Assembly (NCBI RefSeq): GCF_015999245.1 | Contig: NZ_JAEAMR010000010.1 | Location: 103,520 to 167,519, forward strand | Origin: Streptomyces sp. AV19 | GTDB taxonomy: Bacteria; Actinomycetota; Actinomycetes; Streptomycetales; Streptomycetaceae | Length of the DNA: 64,000 bases | Direction: 5' to 3' | Shown: in pieces, positions 47,844-56,694 of the stretch | Position numbering within the stretch: position 1 is the stretch's first letter | Layout of the letters: each line of letters starts with the position of its first letter | Position numbers and translations under genes: made by a program | The notes under the pieces: generated by a model | What the model was told of the DNA's origin: nothing | What the model saw: only the letters and a program-made list of their open reading frames with translations | Databases searched by the model: none

Positions 47844-50687
47844 GTGGCAGCAAAGGCATCGAAAACACCGTCCGACACCAGTGAGCCGACCGGCACCGAA
47901 GCAGTGGAGGGAGGCCGGCCCCGCCTGCTCCTGATGGACGGGCACTCCATGGCGTACCGGGCGTTCTTCGCGCTGCCCGCGGAGAACTTCACGACGTCGG
48001 ACGGGCAGCCGACCAACGCGGTTTACGGCTTCGCGTCGATGCTCGCGAACACCCTGCGTGACGAGCGGCCCACGCACTTCGCGGTGGCCTTCGACGTCTC
48101 GCGCAAGACGTGGCGCTCCGAGGAGTTCACCGAGTACAAGGCGAACCGCTCCAAGACGCCCGACGAGTTCAAGGGCCAGGTCGAGCTGATCGGCGAGATG
48201 CTCGACCACATGCGGGTGCCGCGCTTCGCGGTCGACGGCTTCGAGGCCGACGACGTGATCGCCACGCTGGCGACCCAGGCGGAGGCCAGCGGTTTCGAGG
48301 TGGCGATCGTCACCGGTGACCGCGACTCCTTCCAGCTGGTCAGCGACGCCGTCACGGTGCTGTACCCGACCAAGGGCGTCTCGGAGCTGACGCGCTTCAC
48401 GCCCGGGAAGGTCATGGAGAAGTACGGCCTGTCCCCGGCCCAGTACCCGGACTTCGCGGCCCTGCGCGGCGACCCGTCCGACAACCTGCCGGGCATCCCG
48501 GGCGTCGGCGAGAAGACCGCCACGAAGTGGATCAACCAGTTCGGTTCGTTCGCCGAGCTGGTGGAGCGGGCCGACGAGGTCAAGGGCAAGGCCGGGCAGA
48601 ATCTGCGCGACCACCTGGAGGCGGTCAAGCTCAACCGCCGCCTGACGGAGATGGTGCGCGACGTCGAGCTGTCCACCGGCCCGGAGGGGCTGGTGCGCGA
48701 GGCGTACGACCTGTCCGCGCTGGGCACCCTGCTGGACCGGCTGGAGATCCGCAACCGCAGCCTGCGCGAGCGGCTGTGGGGCACGGACCCGGCGGCGGCC
48801 GTCGAGGAGGCGGCCGAGGAGCTGGAGGTCGAGCTCGACGGACGCATGCTGGGCGCGGACGAGCTGGCTGGCTGGCTGGCGGCCATCCCGGCGGACGTGC
48901 CCGCCGCCGTCGCGGCCGGCTACGACTGGAAGCTGGGCAGCGGCGACGTCCACGAGGTGGCGCTCGCCCTGCCGGACGGGCGGGCCTGCTGGTTCGAGCC
49001 GCAGGAGCTGTCCGAGGCGGACGACAAGGCGTTCGCCGCCTGGCTGGCCGACGCCGCCCGGCCCAAGGTGCTGCACATGGGCAAGCGCGTGGTGCGTGTC
49101 TTCGCCGAGCGCGGCTGGGCCGTCGCGGGCGTCACGATGGACACCGCGGTCGCCGCCTACCTCGACGAGCCCGGCGCCCGCCCCTTCGAGACGGATCCGC
49201 TCAACCGCCACCGCCAGAAGCGCGCCGGCAAGGTCCGCTTCAACAAGGGCAAGCGCCAGCTCACCGAGCTGGAGGTGCTCGTCGAGGACAAGCTCGGCCG
49301 CACCCTGCCCCGCGTCGACCCGGACAAGGCCGAGGCGGGCCAGCAGTCCTTCGACTTCGACGGCGAGGGCGACAAGGAGGCCGCCGAGAAGCTCATGGTC
49401 GAGGCCCGCGGCGTCCTCGACCTCGGCGAGTTCTACGAGCGCAAGCTCGCCGGGACGGGCGCCCTGGAGCTCATGCGCGACCTGGAGTTCCCCGTCGGCG
49501 ACCTGCTGGTGGCCATGGAGCGCGAGGGCATCGCCGTGGACCGGGCCCGCCTGGAGCGGCTGTCCGAGGAGTACCTGGGCGAGATCGAGCAGGCCGTCGC
49601 CGAGGCCCACCGGGCCGTCGGCCGGGAGTTCAACCTCTCCTCGCCCAAGCAGCTCCAGGAGATCCTCTTCGAGGAGCTCGGCCTGCCGAGGACCAAGAAG
49701 ATCAAGACCGGTTACACCACCGACGCCGACGCGCTCGCCTGGCTCGCCGGCCAGACGGACAACGAGCTCCCGGTCGTCCTGCTGCGCCACCGCGACCGCG
49801 CCAAGCTCCGCACCACGGTCGACGGCCTGATCAACAACGTCGCGGCGGACGGCCGGATCCACACCACCTTCAACCAGATGGTGGCCGCCACCGGCCGGCT
49901 CTCCTCCACCGACCCGAACCTGCAGAACATCCCGGTGCGCACCGCCGACGGCAGCCGCATCCGCCGGTGCTTCGTGGTCGGCGAGGGCTTCGAGTCGCTG
50001 ATGACCGCCGACTACAGCCAGATCGAGCTGCGCGTCATGGCCCACCTGTCCGAGGACGAGGGCCTGATCGAGGCGTTCGCCTCCGGCGAGGACCTGCACA
50101 CCACCGTCGCCTCCCAGGTCTTCGGCGTGGCCAAGGCCGACGTGGACGCCGAGATGCGCCGCAAGATCAAGGCGATGTCGTACGGCCTGGCCTACGGGCT
50201 GTCGGCCTTCGGCCTCTCCCAGCAGCTGGGCATCTCCCCGGGCGAGGCCGGCGGCCTGATGGACACCTACTTCGAGCGCTTCGGCGGCGTCCGCGACTAC
50301 CTGCGCCGCGTCGTCGAGGAGGCCCGCGCCACCGGCTACACCGAGACGATGCTCGGCCGCCGCCGCTACCTGCCGGACCTCAACAGCGACAACCGCCAGC
50401 GCCGGGAGATGGCCGAGCGCATGGCGCTCAACGCCCCGATCCAGGGCACCGCCGCCGACATCGTCAAGATCGCGATGCTGCGGGTCGCCGAGGCGCTGGA
50501 GAAGGAGAAGCTCGCCACCCGGATGCTGCTCCAGGTGCACGACGAAGTCGTGCTGGAGGTCGCCCCCGGCGAGCGGGAGCGGGTCGAGGAGCTGGTGCGC
50601 CGCGAGATGGCCGGGGCCGTCAGCCTGCGCGCCCCGCTGGACGTCTCCGTCGGCGTCGGCGCCGACTGGGAGTCCGCCGCGCACTGA
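47844..50687 (+). CDS. polA: DNA polymerase I
   Basis: A 947-residue repair and Okazaki-fragment polymerase. 5'-nuclease domain about 32-320 (LLLMDGHSMAYRAFF, FEADDVIATLATQAE, TGDRDSFQLV, GIPGVGEKTA). The middle 3'-5' exonuclease-like domain lacks the acidic catalytic residues, as is usual in actinobacteria, and has a basic stretch around 450-475. The polymerase domain has motif A (MTADYSQIELRVMAH), motif B (RRKIKAMSYGLAYGLS) and motif C (LQVHDEVVLEV). The GTG at 47844 is chosen because the RecA-NDp-like promoter ends 7 nt before it; the 46 further in-frame codons upstream are not conserved. Confidence 0.96.
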   Translation: MAAKASKTPSDTSEPTGTEAVEGGRPRLLLMDGHSMAYRAFFALPAENFTTSDGQPTNAVYGFASMLANTLRDERPTHFAVAFDVSRKTWRSEEFTEYKANRSKTPDEFKGQVELIGEMLDHMRVPRFAVDGFEADDVIATLATQAEASGFEVAIVTGDRDSFQLVSDAVTVLYPTKGVSELTRFTPGKVMEKYGLSPAQYPDFAALRGDPSDNLPGIPGVGEKTATKWINQFGSFAELVERADEVKGKAGQNLRDHLEAVKLNRRLTEMVRDVELSTGPEGLVREAYDLSALGTLLDRLEIRNRSLRERLWGTDPAAAVEEAAEELEVELDGRMLGADELAGWLAAIPADVPAAVAAGYDWKLGSGDVHEVALALPDGRACWFEPQELSEADDKAFAAWLADAARPKVLHMGKRVVRVFAERGWAVAGVTMDTAVAAYLDEPGARPFETDPLNRHRQKRAGKVRFNKGKRQLTELEVLVEDKLGRTLPRVDPDKAEAGQQSFDFDGEGDKEAAEKLMVEARGVLDLGEFYERKLAGTGALELMRDLEFPVGDLLVAMEREGIAVDRARLERLSEEYLGEIEQAVAEAHRAVGREFNLSSPKQLQEILFEELGLPRTKKIKTGYTTDADALAWLAGQTDNELPVVLLRHRDRAKLRTTVDGLINNVAADGRIHTTFNQMVAATGRLSSTDPNLQNIPVRTADGSRIRRCFVVGEGFESLMTADYSQIELRVMAHLSEDEGLIEAFASGEDLHTTVASQVFGVAKADVDAEMRRKIKAMSYGLAYGLSAFGLSQQLGISPGEAGGLMDTYFERFGGVRDYLRRVVEEARATGYTETMLGRRRYLPDLNSDNRQRREMAERMALNAPIQGTAADIVKIAMLRVAEALEKEKLATRMLLQVHDEVVLEVAPGERERVEELVRREMAGAVSLRAPLDVSVGVGADWESAAH

Positions 50688-50703
50688 TCCGGATGTGATC
50701 CGG

Positions 50704-50752
50704 ACGGCCGTGCCGCCCCGCCCCCGCCCCGGGGGAGGGGCGGCACGGCCGT
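50704..50752 (+). terminator. Strong terminator of polA
   Basis: A 16-bp perfect stem (50704-50719 with 50737-50752), ending GGCCGTTT, 16 bp after the polA stop. Confidence 0.85.
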
Positions 50753-50897
50753 TTCCGCAGGCGATCGTCGGGCGAGATCCTTGTCCGAGATCGTCGGACG
50801 AGATCGTTGTGCGAACGCCTCCCCGATGTCACACGATGGAGGGAATCCCTCGGACGGCCCCCCGGGGAGGGGGACCGCGGAGCAGAGGAGGCTCGCC

Positions 50898-51104
50898 GTG
50901 AAGAAGGAGAGTCCCGAGGACGGATCCAAGGAGCGGTCCACCGCGTCCAGGCCGAGCCGGCTGTACACCGGCGCGGAGCGGCCCTTCGACCCGGAGGACC
51001 TCGTCCTGGCATCGGGCCACGACATCACCCCGGAGCGGGTCGAGGCGGCCAGGCGGCACATCGAGGAGAAGGGGGCGGCGGCACTCGAGCGGTACCTGCC
51101 CTGA
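50898..51104 (+). CDS. Small hypothetical protein
   Basis: A 68-residue hydrophilic protein (MKKESPEDGSKERSTASRPS, then LYTGAERPFDPEDLVLASGH and DITPERVEAARRHIEEKGAAALERYLP). The GTG follows GAGGAG at 9-nt spacing. Helical C-terminal half; no family known to me. It converges with hrpB, with 12 nt between stop codons. Confidence 0.65.
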   Translation: MKKESPEDGSKERSTASRPSRLYTGAERPFDPEDLVLASGHDITPERVEAARRHIEEKGAAALERYLP

Positions 51105-51116
51105 CCCCGGGTTCCC

Positions 51117-53657
51117 CTACCGGCGGCGGGTGTTGGTGCGCCGCGTGGCCTCGGCCGTCGTCGGGTCCTCCGGCCACGGGTGGCGTGGGTAGCGCCCGCG
51201 CAGCTCGGCCCGTACGGCCCGGTAGCCGTCCCGCCAGAAGGACGCCAGGTCCGCCGTGACGGCCGCCGGCCGCCCGGCCGGTGACAGCAGGTGCACAAGG
51301 ACGGGCACCCGCCCGCCCGCGACCAGCGGCGTGTGCCGCAGGCCGAAGAGCTCCTGGAGCTTGACGGCCAGGACGGGCTGCCCGTCGCCGTAGTCCACCC
51401 GGATCCGCGAGCCGCTGGGCACCTCGATCCGTTCGGGCGCCAGCTCGCCCAGCCGGGCGGCGTCGCCGCTCGCCCAGGGCAGCAGGCGCTCCAGGCAGGC
51501 GCGCGCGTCCGCACGCTCCAGGCCGGCGCGCCCGCGCGCCCGGTCCAGCTCCGGGCCCAGCCACTCCTCCGCCCGGGCCAGCAGCGCCGCGTCCGAGACG
51601 TCCGGCCAGGGATCGCCCAGTTCGCGCCGGAGGAACGCCAGCCGCTGCCGCAGCCCCGTCGCCTCCGCGCTCCAGCGCAGCAGCTCCGGGCCCTCCGCAG
51701 CCAGCCCCTCCAGGAGCGCCGCCCGCAGCCGGGTGCGGTCCGGGGCCGCCAGCCGGGCCGAGGACAGCTCGACGGCGCCCAGCCGGGCCACCCGGCGGGC
51801 CACCACGTCGCGGCGCTCCGCGGACCAGCGCACCTCCTCGCCTTCGGTCAGCAGCGCCCCCGCCGTCGCCCGGGCGGTCTCCTCGTCGATCACCGCACCC
51901 AGCCGCACCCGGGCCGACGCGGCAGCGACCGGCCGGTCTGCGACGGCCACCGCGAGCCAGGGCATGCCGCGCAGGCGCGAGCCGTCGCCCAGCTCCGCGC
52001 CCGTTCCCGACACCATCAGGTACGCGCTCCCGCCGCGGGAACACGCGATCCGTTCGGGAAACGCCAGCGCCGCCACCAGGCCCGCGGCGGCGTCGTCCGT
52101 CAGCGGCGCGTCACCGGGGTGCGGGCCGTCCTCCGCGACGCCCCGCAGCGCGCCCTCCAGCCGGCGGGCCTCCGCCCGCCAGCGCGCGCCGTACGCGTCC
52201 GCGCCCCGGCGCGCGGCCCGCCAGGCCCCGGCCAGGTCGTCGCCGTACTCCCGGGGCGGTTCCTCGCTCAGCAGCGCCACGACCTCGGCCGCGCGCCGCG
52301 CGCCCAGCCGGGGGGCGCCGTCCAGCAGGGCCCGCGCGAGGCGGGGGTGCACACCCAGCCGGGCCATCCGGCGGCCCCGCTCCGTGGGGCGGCCCGCCTC
52401 GTCCACGGCGCCCGTGGCGGTCAGCGCGGCGCGCGCGGCGGCCATCGCGCCGGCCGGCGGGGGATCGAGCAGCGCCAGCCCGCCCGCGTCGGGGTCGCCC
52501 CAGCAGGCCGCCTGCAGCGCGAACGCCGTCAGGTCCGCGACCGTGATCTCCGCGGCCGGGAACGCCGGCAGCCGCGCCTCGTCCCCCTCCGCCCAGCACC
52601 GGTACACCGTCCCCGGGGCCTCGCGGCCCGCGCGCCCCGCCCGCTGCCGCCCGGCGGCCCGGGACGCACGCACCGTCGTGAGCGCGCTCAGCCCCCGGGC
52701 GTGGTCCGTGCGCGGCTCCCGCGCCAGCCCCGCGTCCACGACGACGCGGACGCCCGGGACGGTCAGGCTCGACTCCGCCACGGCCGTGGCCAGCACCACC
52801 CGGCGGGTGCCCGGCGCGCCGCCCGCGAGCACCGCCTCCTGGACAGCTGCCGGGGCCCGGCCGTGCACCTGGAGCACCTCGGCCCCCAGCCGTTCCGGCG
52901 AGCCCAGCGCCCCGGCCACCCTGCCGATCTCGCCGACGCCCGGCAGGAAGCACAGCACGTCGCCCTCGCGCTCGTGCAGGGCCCGCCGCACCACGGCCGC
53001 CACGTGGTCCAGCAGTACGGGGTCCACCCGCAGGCCGTGCGGCGGCCGCACCGCGCGCGGCGGAGGCGCCCACACGACCTCCACCGGGTGCGCCGTGCTG
53101 TGTGCCGTCACCACCGGGGCTCCGCCCAGCAGCCGGGCCCAGCCTTCGGCGTCGGTCGTGGCCGACGCGGCGACCAGCCGCAGGCCGGGGCGCAGGGCGG
53201 CCCGGACGTCGAGGAGGAAGGCGGCGGCGGTGTCCGCGTCCAGGTGCCGCTCGTGGCACTCGTCGAGCACGACGACGTCGACGCCGGCCAGCTCCGGATC
53301 GCGCTGGAGGCGCTGGAGCAGGACGCCGGTGGTGACCACCTCGACGACGGTCCGGGGGCCGGCCTTCCGCTCGCCGCGCACGGTGAAGCCGACGCGGCCG
53401 CCCGGCTCCTCGCCGAGCAGCCAGGCCATGCGGCGGGCGGCTGCCCGGGCGGCGATGCGGCGGGGTTCGGCGACGAGGACGCGGCGGACCGGGTCGCCGC
53501 CCGTCAGCCCCGCCAGGACCAGAGGGACCAGGGTGGTCTTGCCCGTGCCGGGCGGGGCGCAGAGCACGGCGGTGCCGTGCTCGTCCAGGGCGGTGGTGAG
53601 GGCGGGGAGGGCGGTGCGGACGGGGAGGTGGGCGGTGGCGTCGTCGGTGCGGGTCAC
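51117..53657 (-). CDS. hrpB: ATP-dependent RNA helicase HrpB
   Basis: An 846-residue DExH helicase. Walker A LCAPPGTGKTTLVPLVL, DEAH-box variant VLDECHER, motif III AASATTD and motif VI QRAGRAGREAPGTVYR are intact; the HrpB-specific C-terminal region with LFGLRHTPLVAGGRVPVLVH and SPAGRPAAVTADLASFWRDG is complete. RNA unwinding is the family activity; the biological target is not established. GTG start; the repeat at 53685-53852 lies just upstream. Confidence 0.95.
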   Translation of the reverse strand: MTRTDDATAHLPVRTALPALTTALDEHGTAVLCAPPGTGKTTLVPLVLAGLTGGDPVRRVLVAEPRRIAARAAARRMAWLLGEEPGGRVGFTVRGERKAGPRTVVEVVTTGVLLQRLQRDPELAGVDVVVLDECHERHLDADTAAAFLLDVRAALRPGLRLVAASATTDAEGWARLLGGAPVVTAHSTAHPVEVVWAPPPRAVRPPHGLRVDPVLLDHVAAVVRRALHEREGDVLCFLPGVGEIGRVAGALGSPERLGAEVLQVHGRAPAAVQEAVLAGGAPGTRRVVLATAVAESSLTVPGVRVVVDAGLAREPRTDHARGLSALTTVRASRAAGRQRAGRAGREAPGTVYRCWAEGDEARLPAFPAAEITVADLTAFALQAACWGDPDAGGLALLDPPPAGAMAAARAALTATGAVDEAGRPTERGRRMARLGVHPRLARALLDGAPRLGARRAAEVVALLSEEPPREYGDDLAGAWRAARRGADAYGARWRAEARRLEGALRGVAEDGPHPGDAPLTDDAAAGLVAALAFPERIACSRGGSAYLMVSGTGAELGDGSRLRGMPWLAVAVADRPVAAASARVRLGAVIDEETARATAGALLTEGEEVRWSAERRDVVARRVARLGAVELSSARLAAPDRTRLRAALLEGLAAEGPELLRWSAEATGLRQRLAFLRRELGDPWPDVSDAALLARAEEWLGPELDRARGRAGLERADARACLERLLPWASGDAARLGELAPERIEVPSGSRIRVDYGDGQPVLAVKLQELFGLRHTPLVAGGRVPVLVHLLSPAGRPAAVTADLASFWRDGYRAVRAELRGRYPRHPWPEDPTTAEATRRTNTRRR

Positions 53658-53684
53658 GGGGACAGTGTCGCCGAGGGCGGAAGA

Positions 53685-53852
53685 TGCCCCGGTCCCGCCC
53701 TTTCACCGTTTCCCCGGGGCTCCGCCCCGGACCCGGGCGCGGCCCCGCCGCGCGGGAGCGGGGGCTCCGCCCCCTGCGGCCCCCTCCCGGGGCTTCGCCC
53801 CTGGCCCCCGCAACCGCGCTCCGTGCGGTTGTCCTCAAACGCCGGACGGGCT
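53685..53852. repeat. Intergenic repeat of the CCCGCCCTTTCACCGTTTC family
   Basis: Border CCCGCCCTTTCACCGTTTC at 53694-53712, GC-rich short inverted repeats (GGGGCTCCGCCCC and relatives, 53712-53812), and half of the core palindrome (GTCCTCAAACGCCGGACGGG, 53831-53850). The core runs into the stop codon of the methyltransferase (53851-53853). No inverted right border is seen, so this copy is partial. Confidence 0.75.
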
Positions 53853-54666
53853 ATCCGTCCCGCTCGCACACGAAGATCGCCGTCCCGGGGATCAGATGCC
53901 CGCGCAGGGGGGACCAGCCGCCCCACTCCTGCGTGTTCCAGTCCGGCCACTCCGGCTCGACCAGGTCGAGCAGGCGGAACCCGCCCGCCACCACGTCCCG
54001 CACCCGGTCGCCGATCGTCCGGTGGTGCTCGACGTAGACGGCACGGCCCGTCTCGTCCTGCTCCACGTACGGGGTGCGGTCGAAGTAGGAGGCCGCCACG
54101 GACAGGCCCTCCGGGCCCGGCTCGTCGGGGAAGGCCCAGCGGAGGGGGTGGGTGACGGAGAAGACCCAGCGGCCGCCGGGCCGCAGAACCCGGTGCACCT
54201 CGCGCATCACCCGCACCGGATCGGCGACGAAGGGAATCGCGCCGTACGCCGAGCAGGCCAGGTCGAAGGAGCCGGCCGCGAACGGCAGCGCCCCCGCGTC
54301 CGCCTCGACCAGCGGGACGTCCCCGCCGATCCGCAGCGCGTGCTGGAGCTGCCGGTGCGAGAGGTCCAGGGCCACCGGCCGGGCGCCCTGGGCGGCCAGC
54401 CAGCGCGAGCACTGGGCCGCGCCGGCGCCGATCTCCAGCACGTCGCGCCCCGCGAGGGAGCCCGCCGGGCCCAGCAGCCGGGCCTCGGCCTCGTCGAGCC
54501 CCTCCGGGCCCCACACGAAGCGGTCGTCGCCCAGGAACGCGCCGTGTTCGTCCTGGTACTCGTCGGCGTTGCGGTCCCACCAGCCGCGGCTGGCCCGGCT
54601 GCTCTCCGCGTCGCCGGTGGTCCGCCGGACCGCCTCGGGTTCGTACTCTTGGATTTCTGGCGTCAT
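53851..54666 (-). CDS. SAM-dependent methyltransferase
   Basis: A 271-residue class I methyltransferase. Motif I VLEIGAGAAQCSRWLAAQGA, motif II ARPVALDLSHRQLQ, VEADAGALPFAAGSFDLACS and VLRPGGRWVFSVTHPLRW place it in the Methyltransf_11 group. Substrate unknown. The ATG (MTPEIQEYEPEAVRR) is chosen because homology to the family begins just after it; the open frame upstream to 55224 runs antisense to the rpsA leader and start. Confidence 0.9.
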   Translation of the reverse strand: MTPEIQEYEPEAVRRTTGDAESSRASRGWWDRNADEYQDEHGAFLGDDRFVWGPEGLDEAEARLLGPAGSLAGRDVLEIGAGAAQCSRWLAAQGARPVALDLSHRQLQHALRIGGDVPLVEADAGALPFAAGSFDLACSAYGAIPFVADPVRVMREVHRVLRPGGRWVFSVTHPLRWAFPDEPGPEGLSVAASYFDRTPYVEQDETGRAVYVEHHRTIGDRVRDVVAGGFRLLDLVEPEWPDWNTQEWGGWSPLRGHLIPGTAIFVCERDG

Positions 54667-55051
54667 CTGGGTGGTCGCGATCCCGGTTCGGCTTGGCGGG
54701 TGGGTAGAGTGTCCGGCCGTCGACAGGCTGCCGAGAGGTCTTCGAGAGACTTTTCCCGCCTCCTGCAAGGTGAGTTGCGCCGGATTCGGGGAGTTTTGTC
54801 CCTGCTGTGCGCCTTCGCGCATTGACCGTGTCCGGCCGTCCCCGTATGCTACAAGTTGCGCTGCGGGCCTGCGCGCCTCGGACCGAGCAGGCCGCTTTCG
54901 CACTTGTTGTATGTCCCCTCGGTTGTCGAGGCGCTTCCGGAGCGATCCGGAAAGTGCGCCTCCAAGGCTGTCCGGCTTCGGCGGTGCGATATACGGGCTC
55001 TCGGCGTAGCAGTACCTACGACTCAATGTCCGTACCGGAGCCCTTTCCCAC
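54667..55051. other. Divergent region: methyltransferase 5' side and rpsA leader
   Basis: A 385-base interval. It holds the rpsA promoter (54822-54850) and a leader of about 195 nt. Within the leader a hairpin CTTCCGGA / TCCGGAAAG lies at about 54942-54965. No coding sequence is supported. Confidence 0.6.
54822..54850 (+). promoter_or_regulatory. Sigma-70 (HrdB-type) promoter of rpsA
   Basis: TTGACC (54822-54827), 17-nt spacer, TATGCT (54845-54850): a near-consensus housekeeping promoter. Transcription would start near 54857 and give a 5' leader of about 195 nt. Confidence 0.8.
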
Positions 55052-56548
55052 ATGACGAGCAGCACCGAGACCACCGCCACCACCCCGCAGGTTGCGGTCA
55101 ACGACATCGGTAACGAGGAAGCCTTCCTCGCCGCGATCGACGAGACGATCAAGTACTTCAACGACGGCGACATCGTCGACGGCGTCATCGTGAAGGTCGA
55201 CCGGGACGAGGTCCTGCTCGACATCGGTTACAAGACCGAGGGTGTCATCCCCTCCCGCGAGCTCTCGATCAAGCACGACGTCGACCCCAACGAGGTCGTC
55301 TCCGTCGGTGACCAGGTCGAGGCCCTCGTTCTCCAGAAGGAGGACAAGGAAGGCCGCCTGATCCTGTCCAAGAAGCGCGCTCAGTACGAGCGTGCCTGGG
55401 GCACGATCGAGAAGATCAAGGAAGAGGACGGCATCGTCACCGGTACCGTCATCGAGGTCGTCAAGGGTGGTCTCATCCTCGACATCGGCCTCCGCGGCTT
55501 CCTCCCGGCCTCCCTGGTCGAGATGCGCCGTGTCCGCGACCTCCAGCCCTACGTGGGCAAGGAGCTCGAGGCGAAGATCATCGAGCTGGACAAGAACCGC
55601 AACAACGTGGTCCTGTCCCGCCGTGCCTGGCTCGAGCAGACCCAGTCCGAGGTCCGCCAGACGTTCCTCACCACCCTCCAGAAGGGTCAGGTCCGCTCCG
55701 GCGTCGTCTCCTCGATCGTCAACTTCGGTGCCTTCGTGGACCTGGGTGGCGTCGACGGTCTGGTCCACGTTTCCGAGCTGTCCTGGAAGCACATCGACCA
55801 CCCGTCCGAGGTCGTCGAGGTCGGCCAGGAGGTCACGGTCGAGGTCCTGGACGTCGACATGGACCGCGAGCGCGTCTCCCTGTCGCTCAAGGCGACCCAG
55901 GAAGACCCGTGGCAGCAGTTCGCCCGGACCCACCAGATCGGTCAGGTCGTCCCGGGTAAGGTCACCAAGCTGGTGCCGTTCGGTGCGTTCGTCCGCGTGG
56001 ACGAGGGCATCGAGGGCCTGGTCCACATCTCCGAGCTGGCCGAGCGCCACGTGGAGATCCCGGAGCAGGTCGTCCAGGTCAACGACGAGATCTTCGTCAA
56101 GGTCATCGACATCGACCTCGAGCGCCGTCGCATCAGCCTCTCGCTGAAGCAGGCCAACGAGTCCTTCGGTGCCGACCCGTCCGTGGTCGAGTTCGACCCG
56201 ACCCTGTACGGCATGGCCGCGTCCTACGACGACCAGGGCAACTACATCTACCCCGAGGGCTTCGACCCCGAGGCCAACGACTGGCTGCCGGGCTACGAGA
56301 AGCAGCGCGAGGAGTGGGAGCGCCAGTACGCCGAGGCGCAGCAGCGCTTCGAGCAGCACCAGGCGCAGGTCATCAAGTCCCGCGAGGCGGACGCCGAGGC
56401 CGCCGCTGCCGGCGACCAGGCCGGCGCCGCGCAGGCCGCTCCGGCCGGTGGCTCGTACTCCTCCGAGTCGGCCGACACCTCCGGCGCCCTGGCGTCGGAC
56501 GAGGCGCTGGCCGCCCTCCGCGAGAAGCTCGCCGGCGGCCAGAGCTGA
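55052..56548 (+). CDS. rpsA: 30S ribosomal protein S1
   Basis: A 498-residue RNA-binding ribosomal protein needed for loading of mRNA. Four S1 repeats are visible: about 34-105 (DGVIVKVDRDEVLLDIGYKT), 120-190 (GTVIEVVKGGLILDIGLRGF), 205-275 (GVVSSIVNFGAFVDLGGVDG) and 290-360 (GKVTKLVPFGAFVRVDEGIE). A charged and Ala-rich tail follows. The four-repeat form is that of Gram-positive bacteria. Codon choice is more even and biased to preferred codons, as expected for high expression. A strong promoter and long leader precede it, an intrinsic terminator follows. Confidence 0.98.
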   Translation: MTSSTETTATTPQVAVNDIGNEEAFLAAIDETIKYFNDGDIVDGVIVKVDRDEVLLDIGYKTEGVIPSRELSIKHDVDPNEVVSVGDQVEALVLQKEDKEGRLILSKKRAQYERAWGTIEKIKEEDGIVTGTVIEVVKGGLILDIGLRGFLPASLVEMRRVRDLQPYVGKELEAKIIELDKNRNNVVLSRRAWLEQTQSEVRQTFLTTLQKGQVRSGVVSSIVNFGAFVDLGGVDGLVHVSELSWKHIDHPSEVVEVGQEVTVEVLDVDMDRERVSLSLKATQEDPWQQFARTHQIGQVVPGKVTKLVPFGAFVRVDEGIEGLVHISELAERHVEIPEQVVQVNDEIFVKVIDIDLERRRISLSLKQANESFGADPSVVEFDPTLYGMAASYDDQGNYIYPEGFDPEANDWLPGYEKQREEWERQYAEAQQRFEQHQAQVIKSREADAEAAAAGDQAGAAQAAPAGGSYSSESADTSGALASDEALAALREKLAGGQS

Positions 56549-56578
56549 GGCTCTGACCACCGCGGTCGACCGCTGACG

Positions 56579-56612
56579 AAAGGCCCGTTCCCCCTCGGGG
56601 GAGCGGGCCTTT
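56579..56612 (+). terminator. Intrinsic terminator of rpsA
   Basis: AAAGGCCCG..CCCC, loop CTCG, then GGGG..CGGGCCTTT: a long stem ending in T residues, 30 bp after the stop. Confidence 0.9.
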
Positions 56613-56694
56613 CCGCGTCCCCGGGGCGGGAGCGGGAATGCTCCGGGCCGTCAAGAACGTTCCCCCTGACGGAACATGAGGAGGAACGGTCACC

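Noticed and set aside
47817..50684. A 955-codon frame antisense to polA
   Set aside because: No domain, no ribosome site, composition of an antisense shadow.
53851..55224. Longer methyltransferase with 186 extra N-terminal residues
   Set aside because: The extension is antisense to the rpsA promoter, leader and first codons and has no homology; the ATG at 54666 starts the conserved part.
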